Positions 36,109 through 45,673 of a stretch of DNA of 64,000 bases are shown piece after piece. This DNA is from an endosymbiont of Bathymodiolus septemdierum str. Myojin knoll. GTDB lineage: Bacteria > Pseudomonadota > Gammaproteobacteria > PS1 > Pseudothioglobaceae. How positions within the stretch are numbered: position 1 is the first letter of the stretch; every line of letters begins with the position of its first letter. The notes below the pieces were generated by a model. It ran no database searches, was not told the origin of the DNA, and was given only the letters and a program-made list of their open reading frames with translations. The translations under genes and the position numbers were made by a program. Where the stretch lies: the NCBI RefSeq assembly GCF_001547755.1, contig NZ_AP013042.1:186001-250000 (forward strand), written 5' to 3'.

Positions 36109-36966
36109 CAGCGCAGCAATACTGGCCATTTGTGCTTTAAGCCAGTTATACCATTTATCCATACCCTCACCTGAAGTGGCAGATACTTGCAAAATTTGAA
36201 TCTTAGGGTTAACCTGGCGGGCATAATCAATACACTTTTGTACATCAAAATTAAGGTGTGGCAATAAATCAATTTTATTAAGTAGCATTAAGTCTGCTGC
36301 GGCAAACATATCGGGATATTTAAGGGGCTTGTCTTCACCTTCGGTTACTGACAAAATAGCCACCTTACAATACTCACCTAAGTCAAATGCCGCAGGGCAG
36401 ACTAAATTGCCAACATTTTCAATAAACAGCAAACTGTCTGGCTCAATATTCAGTTCGTCAAAAGCATGTCCAATCATGTGTGCATCCAAATGACAGCCTT
36501 TACCCGTATTCACTTGCAAGGCTTGCACGCCAGTTTTGTTGATTCTATCTGCATCTTGCGTAGTTTGTTGATCACCTTCAATAACCTTAAGGTTTATTTC
36601 ATCTTTTAAATTTATCAAGCTGGTTTCTAAAATCGAGGTTTTTCCCGACCCAGGACTTGATACCAAATTAAGCGCTAAAATACCTTTTTTAAGAAAAAAG
36701 GCGCGATTTTCATTGGCGTAATTATTGTTCTTAGAGAGGATGTCTAATTCTACTTGGACGATTTTTTCTTGACTCATTCCTGCAATATGTAGACCCGCAG
36801 CCCCTTTACCATAATGCTGTTGTTGAGAATGGCTATGCTCATGCTCATGTTCGTGTGAATGCTCATGCCCATGGCTATGTTCGTGTGAATGCCCATGCCC
36901 ATGGCTATGTTCGTGTGAATGCCCATGCTCCTCTTCTGTTTCATTACAACCACATACTGTGCACAT
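36076..36966 (-). CDS. hypB: Hydrogenase nickel incorporation GTPase HypB
   Basis: GTPase that inserts nickel into the hydrogenase large subunit. N-terminal CTVCGC is the high-affinity nickel site; a His-rich stretch follows (about residues 14-48, [10 protein letters not shown] units). G-domain motifs: [12 protein letters not shown] (P-loop), [23 protein letters not shown] and NKIDLLPHL. The last dozen residues are encoded by an inverted-repeat arm and may be a replaced end. Length is 296. Confidence 0.95.
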   Translation of the reverse strand: MCTVCGCNETEEEHGHSHEHSHGHGHSHEHSHGHEHSHEHEHEHSHSQQQHYGKGAAGLHIAGMSQEKIVQVELDILSKNNNYANENRAFFLKKGILALNLVSSPGSGKTSILETSLINLKDEINLKVIEGDQQTTQDADRINKTGVQALQVNTGKGCHLDAHMIGHAFDELNIEPDSLLFIENVGNLVCPAAFDLGEYCKVAILSVTEGEDKPLKYPDMFAAADLMLLNKIDLLPHLNFDVQKCIDYARQVNPKIQILQVSATSGEGMDKWYNWLKAQMASIAALKEPLKSDDNL

Positions 36967-36969
36967 AAT

Positions 36970-37314
36970 CTACTCCTTAATTGATATTTGTTTAATTTTT
37001 AATTCTTCGCCGCCAGTAACGGTTAATTGACTGGAACGACATAATGGACAAACATCATATCTCTGCTTGATTACCACTGTTTTATCACAACCAAAACACC
37101 AAGCCTGCCCCGGTGTTTGAACAACCTCCAACTCGGACTCATGTGCAATACTACCACGAGTTGCCACCTCAAAACTAAACTCTAAGGCACGCACTTCTAC
37201 GCCCGAAAAGGGACCAACCTCTAGCCAAACCTTGTCAATACCTTGATAATTATTCTCTTTTGCAGTTGTTTCTAAAGACTCAACGATGTCCATACAAATA
37301 CTCATTTCATGCAT
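36970..37314 (-). CDS. hypA: Hydrogenase nickel incorporation protein HypA
   Basis: Nickel-binding metallochaperone partner of HypB. MHEMSICMDIVESL holds the nickel-ligating His2, and a zinc site is formed by CFGCDKT and CPLCRSSQL. Start set at 37314 rather than the upstream TTG so that His is residue 2. It overlaps hupK by 8 bases. Confidence 0.95.
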   Translation of the reverse strand: MHEMSICMDIVESLETTAKENNYQGIDKVWLEVGPFSGVEVRALEFSFEVATRGSIAHESELEVVQTPGQAWCFGCDKTVVIKQRYDVCPLCRSSQLTVTGGEELKIKQISIKE

Positions 37315-38476
37315 CAACCACCTCTATCTGATAACCCACACAAGGATCAATTGCATTAACCAGCAATTTTATTTTAGCATTAAAATCTTGCTTGTTTTCA
37401 AAATTAATGGATGTAATCATTTGTTTTAACACCCCCTGAGGATGAAAATTCCATTGTGTTGGTGAGAGTATCCGATACGCTTTAATTTTCTCATCTTTAA
37501 TGGTTAAAGTATGTATCAGTTTCCCGCGTGCTGCATCAATATCAACCATTGCCATGGTGTCGGCAGAAGTATTAACCTCATAATGAATATGCTCATTGTG
37601 AATTTGTGTGTAATTATTCTTTACCCGCTTTAATAGTTCAAATATTTCCAATAATTGAGCGCTAGACCTAGTAAACACCCCGCTGCCATATGTATCAAGC
37701 AGCTGTTGCATCAAAAGGTGTTTATTTTGTCGTGCGTATGGTGTGGTTTCATAACACCTATTTTGATAACTTGGTTGGCTAATAAAAGCATCATTATTGA
37801 GTAATGTTGCCAGTTCTTTTGTTGCTATATTTGGTAAAAAATTAGTCTTAGCATTGCCCAAATCTTTGAATTTAGATTGCTGTATATGGTGTAAAAATAT
37901 CGCACAATCGCTACTTTGAGTCGCTATCCAATAGTCAAAGCTGCCACGACTGTCAAAAACAGTTTCAGGATGAAACTGTTTACCAATGAGGATGATGGTC
38001 AATTGTTTTGCTAATTTTGCCACTAAAGGCGCAATACTGCCAAAAGATTGTAATGTTTTATCTTCTAAAGACAGCGGGCTGCCTGATGAAAACAAACTGC
38101 TATTGATTGCTCTAATCGTGGTAAGCAAATCAATCATACTTTTGTTGATTGTCTGATTATCATTCGCGCGCCACTTTGTGGCAATACTAAAACAATGCTC
38201 TCTAATGGTTTCCAAATCTAACAACAATTGATAAGCCGTTATTTCATTTTGACTTAAACCAATGACTTTGCACTTGTCCAGCAAGCGTAAAAAAGCAAAT
38301 CGGTGCGCAGTATTACATAATTGATATAAGGCATCCAGCGTTGTCGCTACTTTTTGGATAGGTTGTTCGGCAAACAATTGGGTAATATGTAGCGGACGAG
38401 ATGAAGTAATTGAGACCTCTTTAACGCTGTCAAAATCAACCGTGACTTTAACTGCAATCTCTCCTTCAATTGACAT
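37307..38476 (-). CDS. hupK: HupK/HoxV-type hydrogenase maturation scaffold
   Basis: A 389-residue protein that resembles a degenerate large subunit. It keeps an arrangement like SRPLHITQLFAEQPI at the N-terminus and ends in AIDPCVGYQIEVV, echoing the large-subunit DPCxxC motif with only one Cys left. HupK-type proteins are thought to act as a scaffold in cofactor assembly for group 1 hydrogenases. Position hupJ-hupK-hypA matches known hup clusters. Divergent family, so named mainly from context plus the C-terminus. Confidence 0.8.
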   Translation of the reverse strand: MSIEGEIAVKVTVDFDSVKEVSITSSRPLHITQLFAEQPIQKVATTLDALYQLCNTAHRFAFLRLLDKCKVIGLSQNEITAYQLLLDLETIREHCFSIATKWRANDNQTINKSMIDLLTTIRAINSSLFSSGSPLSLEDKTLQSFGSIAPLVAKLAKQLTIILIGKQFHPETVFDSRGSFDYWIATQSSDCAIFLHHIQQSKFKDLGNAKTNFLPNIATKELATLLNNDAFISQPSYQNRCYETTPYARQNKHLLMQQLLDTYGSGVFTRSSAQLLEIFELLKRVKNNYTQIHNEHIHYEVNTSADTMAMVDIDAARGKLIHTLTIKDEKIKAYRILSPTQWNFHPQGVLKQMITSINFENKQDFNAKIKLLVNAIDPCVGYQIEVVDA

Positions 38477-39009
38477 TACGGGTGCCCTGCACTAGATTTT
38501 CCACGAAGAAAATCTCGTCTTGAGGCAACTTTATTTAAAATTTCATCATCTTTAATTTTTTGTTGTCTTTTCTCTTCATTTTTCTTTGTTTCTTTAAATT
38601 TATCACTCTGCAACAATTGTGCCATTATCGCTTCAGCTGTCTCAACCGCCTGCTGTTGGGTGCTGAAATTAGACATTGGAGAGAACAAAGAACAGGTTAA
38701 ATAAATACCAAATTCGTCATCTAACTGAGTTAAAAAAGAATACTCGCCATCGGGAAATAATATGTTGGCAGTCTTGCCCACTCTTGCTTTTTGTTGCATA
38801 ATTTCCTTCGGCAACAAAACGATATTCATAAACCAAGGTGTGATTAAAATACCAACTTCAGATGCAAATTTACTATTTTCTTCACCCCAATTAACAAAAC
38901 CTACCGTCTCAACCTCGAGCTTATTATTAAGAATAGGAATATCATTCATTTTGTGCGTATGCACATATTGGTAATGACTTTTTAAACGCTTAACATTGTC
39001 GCTATCCAT
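38476..39009 (-). CDS. hupJ: HupJ/HybE-family hydrogenase assembly chaperone
   Basis: HybE-family signature: ETVGFVNWGEE... VGILITPWFMNIVLLP and FPDGEYSFLTQLDDEFG. These chaperones bind the Tat substrate/large subunit during maturation. The C-terminus has an added charged linker and an RRDFLRG segment, typical of the HupJ/HoxT forms. Overlaps hupK by one base. Confidence 0.87.
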   Translation of the reverse strand: MDSDNVKRLKSHYQYVHTHKMNDIPILNNKLEVETVGFVNWGEENSKFASEVGILITPWFMNIVLLPKEIMQQKARVGKTANILFPDGEYSFLTQLDDEFGIYLTCSLFSPMSNFSTQQQAVETAEAIMAQLLQSDKFKETKKNEEKRQQKIKDDEILNKVASRRDFLRGKSSAGHP

Positions 39010-39017
39010 GTTACTGG

Positions 39018-39245
39018 CTACAGGATATCAGCACGTGCAATCACCATAAATTGGTCCTGAAGACCATCGCAATTTGGGCAATGCCAATGATCAGGTAGTT
39101 TTGAGAAAGGCGTGTTGGCTTCAATTTGCCAATAATCATCCCCTTCTTCTGGCTTGTAAACATAGTGACAAATCTTACATTCCATACAGGCGTCGTCTGC
39201 TATTTTTTCGTTATCACCTAAATAGCTACCCTCAAAGGTCTTCAT
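39018..39245 (-). CDS. hupI: Hydrogenase-associated rubredoxin HupI
   Basis: A 75-residue rubredoxin with CKICHYVY and CPNCDG (two CxxC iron ligands) and the usual spacing. HupI-type rubredoxins are needed for small-subunit/hydrogenase maturation under oxygen. Stop and start overlap with hupH by 4 bases. Confidence 0.92.
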   Translation of the reverse strand: MKTFEGSYLGDNEKIADDACMECKICHYVYKPEEGDDYWQIEANTPFSKLPDHWHCPNCDGLQDQFMVIARADIL

Positions 39246-40120
39246 AATTCATCGCTAAATTCTTTGAGACGCTCAATACTGTCCGCTAAATCTTCTTGTG
39301 CTGCACAAGCAACAATAGGGATATCCACGACTTCAATGGTGCTGAGTATTTCATTATCGGTAGAATTAAAGTATTTGACCCACCAGATTGAAGAAATCCC
39401 TGTAGAGGTAATACGGCAATTACCATACCCTCTAGAAAGGATAACAGTATTACCTACACCTAATATATTATTAATACAGGCAATGTCTTCTTCGGTATGT
39501 GGCAATAATGTTAAATTAATCGCCTCTGGCATCAAATCGTCTGAATTTAAATTATTGTATTCTGCTCTTTTGTCTTCCAATTCTGTCAAAATTGCTGGTG
39601 CATTAATGACATTTTCTGGCAATAAAGCACTGTTAAATCTAACCTTATCAGACAATTGTTGATTTAAATTAACAATAACCGAAGGTATATCACCAACCTC
39701 AACATAATCATCAACTAAATTACCCTCCTTAATGACACTAATACGCCAAACACCGGTAAAAATTGACTCTTGAATATTGATAACTTCGTCCGTAGCGTTA
39801 ATGATAGCACTAACCTCACCCTCACCTAATAAGGCGTTTAAATAAGCAATGTTCTCGTCATTAAGGCCTTCAACTTTAAACAATAGGTTATCATCAGTAA
39901 TATTATGACCCTCCATTGAAGTATAGATATTTTCTAAAAACGCCTTACATTGAGACAAGTCAATACTTTCATCCCATTCATAAATCTTGCTATTCACATC
40001 AAATGTGGACATTTCAGTAGGCATTTCCATATACTCAAGCTTGTCTTCTTCAGAAACCTCTTGTGAGCCTGCGCCGAGTAAAAAATTTGCTGGAATAGGG
40101 GGGGCGGGTATTGATGACAT
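39242..40120 (-). CDS. hupH: Hydrogenase expression/formation protein HupH (HyaF family)
   Basis: A 292-residue protein with the HyaF/HupH pattern: IPAPPIPANFLLGAGSQ at the start, GEGEVSAIIN and GVGNTVILSRGYGNCRIT, the last close to the family motif with Cys. The frame runs upstream to 40258 inside hupG, but MSSIPAPPIP at 40120 is the family start. Function: maturation of the small subunit is proposed. Confidence 0.9.
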   Translation of the reverse strand: MSSIPAPPIPANFLLGAGSQEVSEEDKLEYMEMPTEMSTFDVNSKIYEWDESIDLSQCKAFLENIYTSMEGHNITDDNLLFKVEGLNDENIAYLNALLGEGEVSAIINATDEVINIQESIFTGVWRISVIKEGNLVDDYVEVGDIPSVIVNLNQQLSDKVRFNSALLPENVINAPAILTELEDKRAEYNNLNSDDLMPEAINLTLLPHTEEDIACINNILGVGNTVILSRGYGNCRITSTGISSIWWVKYFNSTDNEILSTIEVVDIPIVACAAQEDLADSIERLKEFSDEL

Positions 40121-40136
40121 ATAATTTTTCCTTTTT

Positions 40137-40544
40137 TTAGTTTTGCGATAAAGCGATTTTAATCGGTGGGGTGGTTGGTTTTGACATGATAAGTGTTTGA
40201 ATTTCATCAAGGTATTCATCCCAATCTCTAACTTTGGATATCGTACCCAAATAACCACCCTCTTTAAAAAATACCAAGGATGGCCAAGTAGTAAAGCCGT
40301 AATTACGTTGAACTTTCATATCGTCATCTCTGCTAATAATGGCGGGGACGATTCTTCCATTAAATGCAGACATTAATTCTGGCAATATAACAGCAACATC
40401 TAAGGTTTCTGGAAAAAGTTTGGCATCGTTACAAAAAAATAAAACGCTATAAGGGTGTTTGTTAATAAATTCACTAACATCACTTTCACCCAAAAGTGGA
40501 TAGTGATGGGTTGTGATAAGTTGTTGTACTAATTCTGGAAACAT
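40137..40544 (-). CDS. hupG: HupG/HyaE-type thioredoxin-like hydrogenase protein
   Basis: A 135-residue thioredoxin-fold protein with no CxxC in the active-site position (FFCNDAKLFPE instead), as is usual for HyaE/HupG. It is believed to bind the Tat signal of the small subunit. The segment RNYGFTTWPSLVFFKEG is the cis-proline region. Lies between hupF and hupH. Confidence 0.87.
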   Translation of the reverse strand: MFPELVQQLITTHHYPLLGESDVSEFINKHPYSVLFFCNDAKLFPETLDVAVILPELMSAFNGRIVPAIISRDDDMKVQRNYGFTTWPSLVFFKEGGYLGTISKVRDWDEYLDEIQTLIMSKPTTPPIKIALSQN

Positions 40545-40548
40545 AAAA

Positions 40549-40857
40549 TTACTCGCTATTATTCAAAAAAGGGTTAACGGGTTCACGATTGATTAAATCG
40601 CCAAACAATTGCTGCACTCTGTCTTCTTGTCCGCCAGTTGCTGCTAAGGCAACTGCCGCTAACGCAGCATCAATTTCTTTAGCCTTGCCTGCTGAGATAA
40701 CCTCTCTGGCAGCATCAATAAAAACCAACACCCATGTGCCAGTAATTTGTGGGCCGACTAACTGCATATTAATGGTTTTATTGATGCCATTATCTTGGCA
40801 AGTTGCAAAAGTATCACTAACAGAATCTACAACCTGCATGGGTATACCAATACACAT
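40549..40857 (-). CDS. hupF: HupF, HypC-family hydrogenase chaperone
   Basis: HypC/HupF/HybG family: starts MCIGIPMQVVD with Cys2, then GTWVLVFIDAAREVI. The 102-residue length, with a C-terminal extension, matches HupF, which protects the large subunit during maturation under oxygen. It begins one base after the hupD stop. Confidence 0.92.
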   Translation of the reverse strand: MCIGIPMQVVDSVSDTFATCQDNGINKTINMQLVGPQITGTWVLVFIDAAREVISAGKAKEIDAALAAVALAATGGQEDRVQQLFGDLINREPVNPFLNNSE

Positions 40858-41553
40858 CTACTTATCCTCAAAGTGTTTGCGACCATCAACAAAAACATTG
40901 GTGGCACAATTACCATCTATTAACTCGCTATCCCTTTGTTCAAAAGAATTATCAAACAAAATCCGGTCATCGCCTTTTCTACAAGCCAATGCCTCTGAAG
41001 GGCGGTTGGCTTCATAATCCGTTATATCAATAGTTGGGCTGTTGACGCCTTCATCCCCATCAAGTAGCTTAGTGCGTTTTTTGTAAGAAACTGAGTAACT
41101 GTTAAGATATTTTAAACATTCTTTGATTGCTGGCTGAATTTGTGCTTTTACTTCATCGCGTAAACTGCCTCCAAAATCATCTAATTGCACAGGTTGAACG
41201 CCGATCAAAAAAATATGATCCGGTGTTTCGCCCGTTAGTTCAGCAGTTGATAAGACTTCTTGAAAGCCTGTTTGATGCAGACTCATTTTTTTAGCACCCA
41301 TAAACTTAGGCACTTCTTCATCCTGAATTAACTTCATTGTTCCTGGCTCTAAACCATAATCAATCGCATCAAATACAATCAATAAATCGCATTCCTGCAC
41401 ATGCTGAATAAGATAAAGACCTTGTGTGCCACCATCCATTAATTTAACATCATCATCAAATTCATATTGCTGATTGATGGCCTCAACTGTGCGAACACCA
41501 AAGCCCTCGTCCGCCCAAAGGATGTTACCCACACCTAATATTAGAACTTTCAT
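40858..41553 (-). CDS. hupD: Hydrogenase maturation endopeptidase HupD, with extended C-terminus
   Basis: Cleaves the C-terminal tail of the large subunit after nickel insertion. Core motifs: LILGVGNILWADEGFGVR, LMDGGTQGLYLI, VFDAIDYG (Glu/Asp/His nickel ligands as in HyaD/HupD) and MSLHQTGFQEVL. The peptidase ends near residue 165; the remaining ~65 residues are charged and match nothing I recognise, making it longer than usual for HupD. The target site is visible in HupL (15-residue tail after CLACSTH). Confidence 0.93.
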   Translation of the reverse strand: MKVLILGVGNILWADEGFGVRTVEAINQQYEFDDDVKLMDGGTQGLYLIQHVQECDLLIVFDAIDYGLEPGTMKLIQDEEVPKFMGAKKMSLHQTGFQEVLSTAELTGETPDHIFLIGVQPVQLDDFGGSLRDEVKAQIQPAIKECLKYLNSYSVSYKKRTKLLDGDEGVNSPTIDITDYEANRPSEALACRKGDDRILFDNSFEQRDSELIDGNCATNVFVDGRKHFEDK

Positions 41554-41572
41554 CAAGTAACCTCAAAATAAA

Positions 41573-41608
41573 CAACCAAAAGGCGTACAATTAGACGCCT
41601 TTTGGTTG
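41573..41608 (-). terminator. Strong hairpin between hupC and hupD
   Basis: CAACCAAAAGGCGT / ACGCCTTTTGGTTG, a perfect 14-base stem with an 8-base loop, starting 18 bases past the hupC stop. In the minus-strand transcript it is followed by a U-rich stretch (GTTTATTTTGAGG), so it may be a leaky terminator or mRNA processing site that limits readthrough from structural into maturation genes. Confidence 0.75.
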
Positions 41609-41625
41609 AATCAAATTAAAAAAAA

Positions 41626-42357
41626 TTATCTACGGTCGTCCTTCCAAGTTCTCCAGCCATTAATCATTGTACTTACAAGTGATTGTCTTGACATGATATC
41701 CTCTCTAATCGCAGCATAAATGTGAATCATGACAAAAGTCAGAATAAACCACATGCCTATATGGTGCCAAGTGTGCACATCTTGACTTTGTCCAAATAGC
41801 GGGATTAGCCAGCCTGCAAAAGCATCATACCACCAACTGTCCATACCCTGACCTTCAGCATACAGTGCAAAACCTGTAAAAATCATAAAGATAGAACCTG
41901 TTACGAACATCAAAAACATGAACAATGATGCTAGCGGATTGTGCCCTACATATTTCTGTGGCTCTTTTTCTAAAAAAGCATACCATCTGGTTTCTTGCCA
42001 TACTTCTGACCACCAATGTTTACTAAGAAAGGGTGGTAAAAATAATTGTTTAGCATGCCCATTGCCTACAAATGCCCAATATATTCTACCAATCATTCCG
42101 ATAGCAAAGATATAAGCCGCTGCAAAATGAAAAAAGCGAATATAGCCCATAACATAAAAATCACTTGCCTCTCCCGACATGCTTGGCAGTGGCGAGCCAA
42201 TAAAATAACCCGTTATAGACAATACCAAGATTGCTGCTGCATTCACCCAATGCCATAAACGCACCGGTGCTTCATACACATAAGTTGCCTCTACTGTAGA
42301 CTCAATGCCTGATGAACTTAAATCACCAATCGCACTCTCCATCTTTTTTGTGCTCAT
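41626..42357 (-). CDS. hupC: [NiFe]-hydrogenase cytochrome b subunit HupC
   Basis: Membrane dihaem cytochrome b that passes electrons from HupSL to quinone. Four helices with histidine ligands in APVRLWHWVNAAAI, FFHFAAAYIFA and HTWHHIGMWFILTFVMIHIYA. The 243-residue length is normal. It follows hupL and a small membrane-protein gene, and is separated from hupD by a hairpin. Confidence 0.95.
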   Translation of the reverse strand: MSTKKMESAIGDLSSSGIESTVEATYVYEAPVRLWHWVNAAAILVLSITGYFIGSPLPSMSGEASDFYVMGYIRFFHFAAAYIFAIGMIGRIYWAFVGNGHAKQLFLPPFLSKHWWSEVWQETRWYAFLEKEPQKYVGHNPLASLFMFLMFVTGSIFMIFTGFALYAEGQGMDSWWYDAFAGWLIPLFGQSQDVHTWHHIGMWFILTFVMIHIYAAIREDIMSRQSLVSTMINGWRTWKDDRR

Positions 42358-42383
42358 AACTTACTCCTCAAATCAATAAAAGT

Positions 42384-42653
42384 TTAAGACAATAAAAGAC
42401 TCATACCCAACATTAAGCCAACAAGGCCTAACACCATCAACACTGCACTCAGTATTTGCTTTCTCTTAGAAACAATAACTGCGCTTAGCATAAGTGCAAC
42501 ACCAATCGTTAACATTGCAATAATGTGATATGAGCTGGCAAAATAATGTTTAAAAACTTCGGTTACGCCAACAAATTCAAATGGTGTATGACCTGAGTGT
42601 GCCAATACTGATACAGAAAACAAACTTGACACTATTATTAATAATTTTTTCAT
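42384..42653 (-). CDS. Small membrane protein with exported AHSGH N-terminus, in the hup operon
   Basis: An 89-residue protein inserted between hupL and hupC. A signal peptide or first helix (KKLLIIVSSLFSVSVLA) is followed by AHSGHTPFEF, which resembles the His-rich start of HupE/UreJ metal-permease proteins after cleavage, and by two further helices (about 40-62, 68-88). It is far shorter than HupE (~190 residues) and lacks its later motifs. I cannot assign a family; a role in metal supply or membrane anchoring is inference. The upstream in-frame ATG at 42680 lies within hupL. Confidence 0.65.
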   Translation of the reverse strand: MKKLLIIVSSLFSVSVLAHSGHTPFEFVGVTEVFKHYFASSYHIIAMLTIGVALMLSAVIVSKRKQILSAVLMVLGLVGLMLGMSLLLS

Positions 42654-42663
42654 TGTAATACTC

Positions 42664-44478
42664 CTATCGTACTTTAACATTAATTAACTCTTCACCATCT
42701 TCACTCATCACATGAGTAGAGCAAGCAAGACATGGATCGAAACTGTGAATGGTGCGTAGAATTTCAACAGGCTCATTGGCTCTTTCAACTGGCGTTCCCA
42801 TTAAACTGGCTTCAAATGCACCAATATTACCTGCGGGGTCACGAGGTGATCCATTCCAGGTAGTAGGCACAACGCATTGATAATTTTCAATCTTACCGTC
42901 CTTAATCTTAATCCAATGCCCTAATGCGCCACGAGGTGCTGCGGCTGTTCCATAACCTTTGGCTTCTTTTGGCCAAGTTTTAGGGTCCCATTTCTCCATG
43001 TTGGCTGTTGAGGTGTCACCATTTTTAATATTTTTCATCAAATCGTGCCAGTCATCAACCATCATATCAGCCACATACTTAGACTCTAATGCTCTACCAA
43101 GTGTTCTACCAATAGTTGACTGCAGCACTTGTTTGGCATTTAAATTTGTCTTAGCAAGACTATTAAAATCCGACACACTGCGATTAATTTGGTCTATCAC
43201 ATACTCTGAGCCTTGTGCATAAGCCAATACATAGCGAGATAGTGGACCCACTTCAACCGCATGACCTCTCCAACGAGGGGCTTTAATCCATGAATATTTA
43301 GCACTTTCATCCAACTCTTTAATGTCAGTTCTGGTGCCTTTAGTTTTAGAGCCCAACTCATAATTTGCTTCAGTAATACCATCCCAAGGGTGTAAGCCTT
43401 TAGACTCATCTGGGTATTTGTACCAAGAATGTGTCACAAATTCTTGCACTTGCTCTGGGTCTGCTGGATCAACCGGGAATACTTCGTTCCAATTGTCATT
43501 CAAAATTACACCGCCTGGCAATTGATCGGTTGACTTATCATAGTTAACCTTAGGGTAAGCGCCATAATCCATTACACTCTTAGCGCCAATACCACCACCC
43601 CACAATTGACCTTTATAGAAACTGGCAATCGCAATCACATCAGGCACATAAACATTGGTATTAAATTGCACCATTTCATCAATACGAGCCTTAACAAAAT
43701 TCAAGCGCTCCATATTTAGAGGCGCACCAGCAGCCATATCGCCATCCATATTAATAGCACATGGCACACCACCAACTAAATAGTTAGGGTGAGGATTCTT
43801 ACCACCGAAAATTGTATGTAATTTAACAAATTCTTTTTGCAAATCTAACGCTTCAAGATAATGCGCAACCGCCATTAAATCAGCCTCAGGAGACATTTTA
43901 TAGGCAGGATTGTCCCAATAACCATTCTTAAACGGACCCAATTGACCCGATTCAATGAATTTTTTAATTCTGGTTTGAATATCTTTGAAATAACCAGGGC
44001 TTGATTTGGCATGCTTAGGCGACACTATATGTTGTAAGCCAGAAGTAGCTTTTGGATCGGCCTTTAAAGCATTTACTGGATTTACCCAGTCCAACGCATG
44101 AAGATGATAAAAATGCACAACATGGTCATGCACTTGCAGTGTTTTTGCCATCATCTCACGAATTAAATGTGCATTAGGTGGAATCTCAATACCCAAAGCA
44201 TTTTCAACGGCTCTACAAGATGTTAATGCGTGACAACCTGTACACACGCCACAAATTCTTTCAACAAAAGCCCAAGCATCACGAGGGTCTCTGCCTCTTA
44301 AAATAACTTCTAAACCACGCCACATTGTGCCGGTTGATACGGCATTAACAATCACATTATTTGCGTCTAAATTTACCTCGCAACGCATGTGCCCTTCAAT
44401 TCTAGTAACAGGATCAACAACAACACGTTTGCCGCTATTATCCAGTGTATAACCATTAGGTGTATTGATAACTGACAT
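42664..44478 (-). CDS. hupL: [NiFe]-hydrogenase large subunit (uptake, group 1)
   Basis: Holds the NiFe(CN)2CO site. N-terminal motif [12 protein letters not shown] (Cys76, Cys79) and C-terminal DPCLACSTH (Cys583, Cys586) give the four cysteine ligands; the last 15 residues after His589 are the tail removed by HupD. The 604-residue length and motifs fit membrane-bound respiratory group 1 enzymes. It lies just downstream of hupS. Confidence 0.98.
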   Translation of the reverse strand: MSVINTPNGYTLDNSGKRVVVDPVTRIEGHMRCEVNLDANNVIVNAVSTGTMWRGLEVILRGRDPRDAWAFVERICGVCTGCHALTSCRAVENALGIEIPPNAHLIREMMAKTLQVHDHVVHFYHLHALDWVNPVNALKADPKATSGLQHIVSPKHAKSSPGYFKDIQTRIKKFIESGQLGPFKNGYWDNPAYKMSPEADLMAVAHYLEALDLQKEFVKLHTIFGGKNPHPNYLVGGVPCAINMDGDMAAGAPLNMERLNFVKARIDEMVQFNTNVYVPDVIAIASFYKGQLWGGGIGAKSVMDYGAYPKVNYDKSTDQLPGGVILNDNWNEVFPVDPADPEQVQEFVTHSWYKYPDESKGLHPWDGITEANYELGSKTKGTRTDIKELDESAKYSWIKAPRWRGHAVEVGPLSRYVLAYAQGSEYVIDQINRSVSDFNSLAKTNLNAKQVLQSTIGRTLGRALESKYVADMMVDDWHDLMKNIKNGDTSTANMEKWDPKTWPKEAKGYGTAAAPRGALGHWIKIKDGKIENYQCVVPTTWNGSPRDPAGNIGAFEASLMGTPVERANEPVEILRTIHSFDPCLACSTHVMSEDGEELINVKVR

Positions 44479-44481
44479 TTT

Positions 44482-45588
44482 CTATTCTCCTTTAGTGTCT
44501 TCTTGATTATTCTTAGCACTTTTCAATGCACTAGCGGCGGCATGTGCTGCAATAACAGCGCCTGTTGCACCTGCCACGGCAAAACCAATTTCATCTGCAT
44601 CGGCCTCAACACCAAAGCCATGAACTTCGGTTAAGCGATCATAAAATGAGCCTTTATCCCAAAATCCATCTTCTGAACAACCGATACAACCGTGCCCTGC
44701 TTGAATTGGAAAGGAGGTGCCTTCATTCCAACGAATGGTAGAGCAAGCGTTATAAGTTGTTGGTCCTTTACAACCAACTTTATACAAGCAATAGCCTTTT
44801 TTCGCATTTTCATCATCAAACTCTTCAACAAATTGACCCGCGTCAAAATGTGGACGACGGTAACATTTGTCATGAATTCTTTGAGAATAAAACATTTTAG
44901 GGCGACCTTGTCTGTCTAAAGTTGGCATCTTGTCAAAAGTCAACATATAGGTGATAACACCCGTCATAACCTCAGCAATTGGCGGACAACCTGGCACCTT
45001 GATAATAGGTTTATTGGTAATTAGTTTATGTGTTGGCGTTGCCTGAGTAGGATTAGGCCTGGCGGCTTGCACACAGCCCCATGAAGCACAAGAGCCCCAT
45101 GAAATAATTGCCTTACAGTGTTTCGCGACTCTTTCAATTTGATGATGGAAAGGTTTACCTGCAATAATACAAGACATGCCATCTTGATTAAGTGGTGTAT
45201 TACCCTCAACAGCAAGGATAAAATTACCATCATATTTCTCGATAGTTTCATCAATAATGGCTTCTGCCTGCTGACCCGCTGCCGCCATAATCGTATCATC
45301 ATAATCCAATGAAATCATCGATAAAATTACATCTTTGGCTAGTGGGTGAGCTGAGCGAATAAACGACTCTGAACAACAAGTACATTCTAAACCATGCAAC
45401 CATAAAACCGGTATTCTGGGTTTGTTTTCCATTGCATAAGCAATTTTACCGACAAACGATGGACCCAAGCCTAAAGCGGTTGCTGTCAAACTACAATACT
45501 TTATAAAGCTACGACGACTGATGCCTTGTCTACGCATGACATCATAAAAGCTCTCAATTGGCGATTTAACTATTTCTGTATTGGCCAT
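44482..45588 (-). CDS. hupS: [NiFe]-hydrogenase small subunit (uptake, Tat-exported)
   Basis: Iron-sulfur subunit that relays electrons. Tat signal [19 protein letters not shown] at about residues 25-43 carries the whole SL dimer to the periplasm. Cysteine ligands: [13 protein letters not shown] (proximal), [19 protein letters not shown], and CSTIRWNEG...[15 protein letters not shown] (medial and distal). A C-terminal hydrophobic helix (about 325-355) anchors it to the membrane. It is the first gene of the hup-hyp unit. Confidence 0.98.
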   Translation of the reverse strand: MANTEIVKSPIESFYDVMRRQGISRRSFIKYCSLTATALGLGPSFVGKIAYAMENKPRIPVLWLHGLECTCCSESFIRSAHPLAKDVILSMISLDYDDTIMAAAGQQAEAIIDETIEKYDGNFILAVEGNTPLNQDGMSCIIAGKPFHHQIERVAKHCKAIISWGSCASWGCVQAARPNPTQATPTHKLITNKPIIKVPGCPPIAEVMTGVITYMLTFDKMPTLDRQGRPKMFYSQRIHDKCYRRPHFDAGQFVEEFDDENAKKGYCLYKVGCKGPTTYNACSTIRWNEGTSFPIQAGHGCIGCSEDGFWDKGSFYDRLTEVHGFGVEADADEIGFAVAGATGAVIAAHAAASALKSAKNNQEDTKGE

Positions 45589-45638
45589 AACACTACTCTC
45601 CTGTAAAAATCAATTAAAACCCATTATTTTTAACAAAC

Positions 45639-45668
45639 GTTATAATGGCTTACTTAATATACAAGCAA
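45639..45668. promoter_or_regulatory. Possible overlapping divergent promoters of hupS and rpoN
   Basis: On the minus strand TTGCTT (45663-45668) and TATAAC (45639-45644) are 18 bases apart, upstream of hupS. On the plus strand TATAAT lies at 45641-45646 before rpoN. No TGGC-N8-TTGC-type sigma-54 element was found by eye in the 85-base gap. Confidence 0.3.
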
Positions 45669-45673
45669 TAACT

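Noticed and set aside
36841-36930. CRISPR-like short repeats
   Set aside because: The repeats are contiguous 30-mers encoding histidine-rich HypB sequence, with no spacers. No CRISPR array was seen anywhere.
45589-45673. Sigma-54 promoter upstream of hupS
   Set aside because: No TGGC/TTGC pair at -24/-12 spacing was seen on the minus strand.
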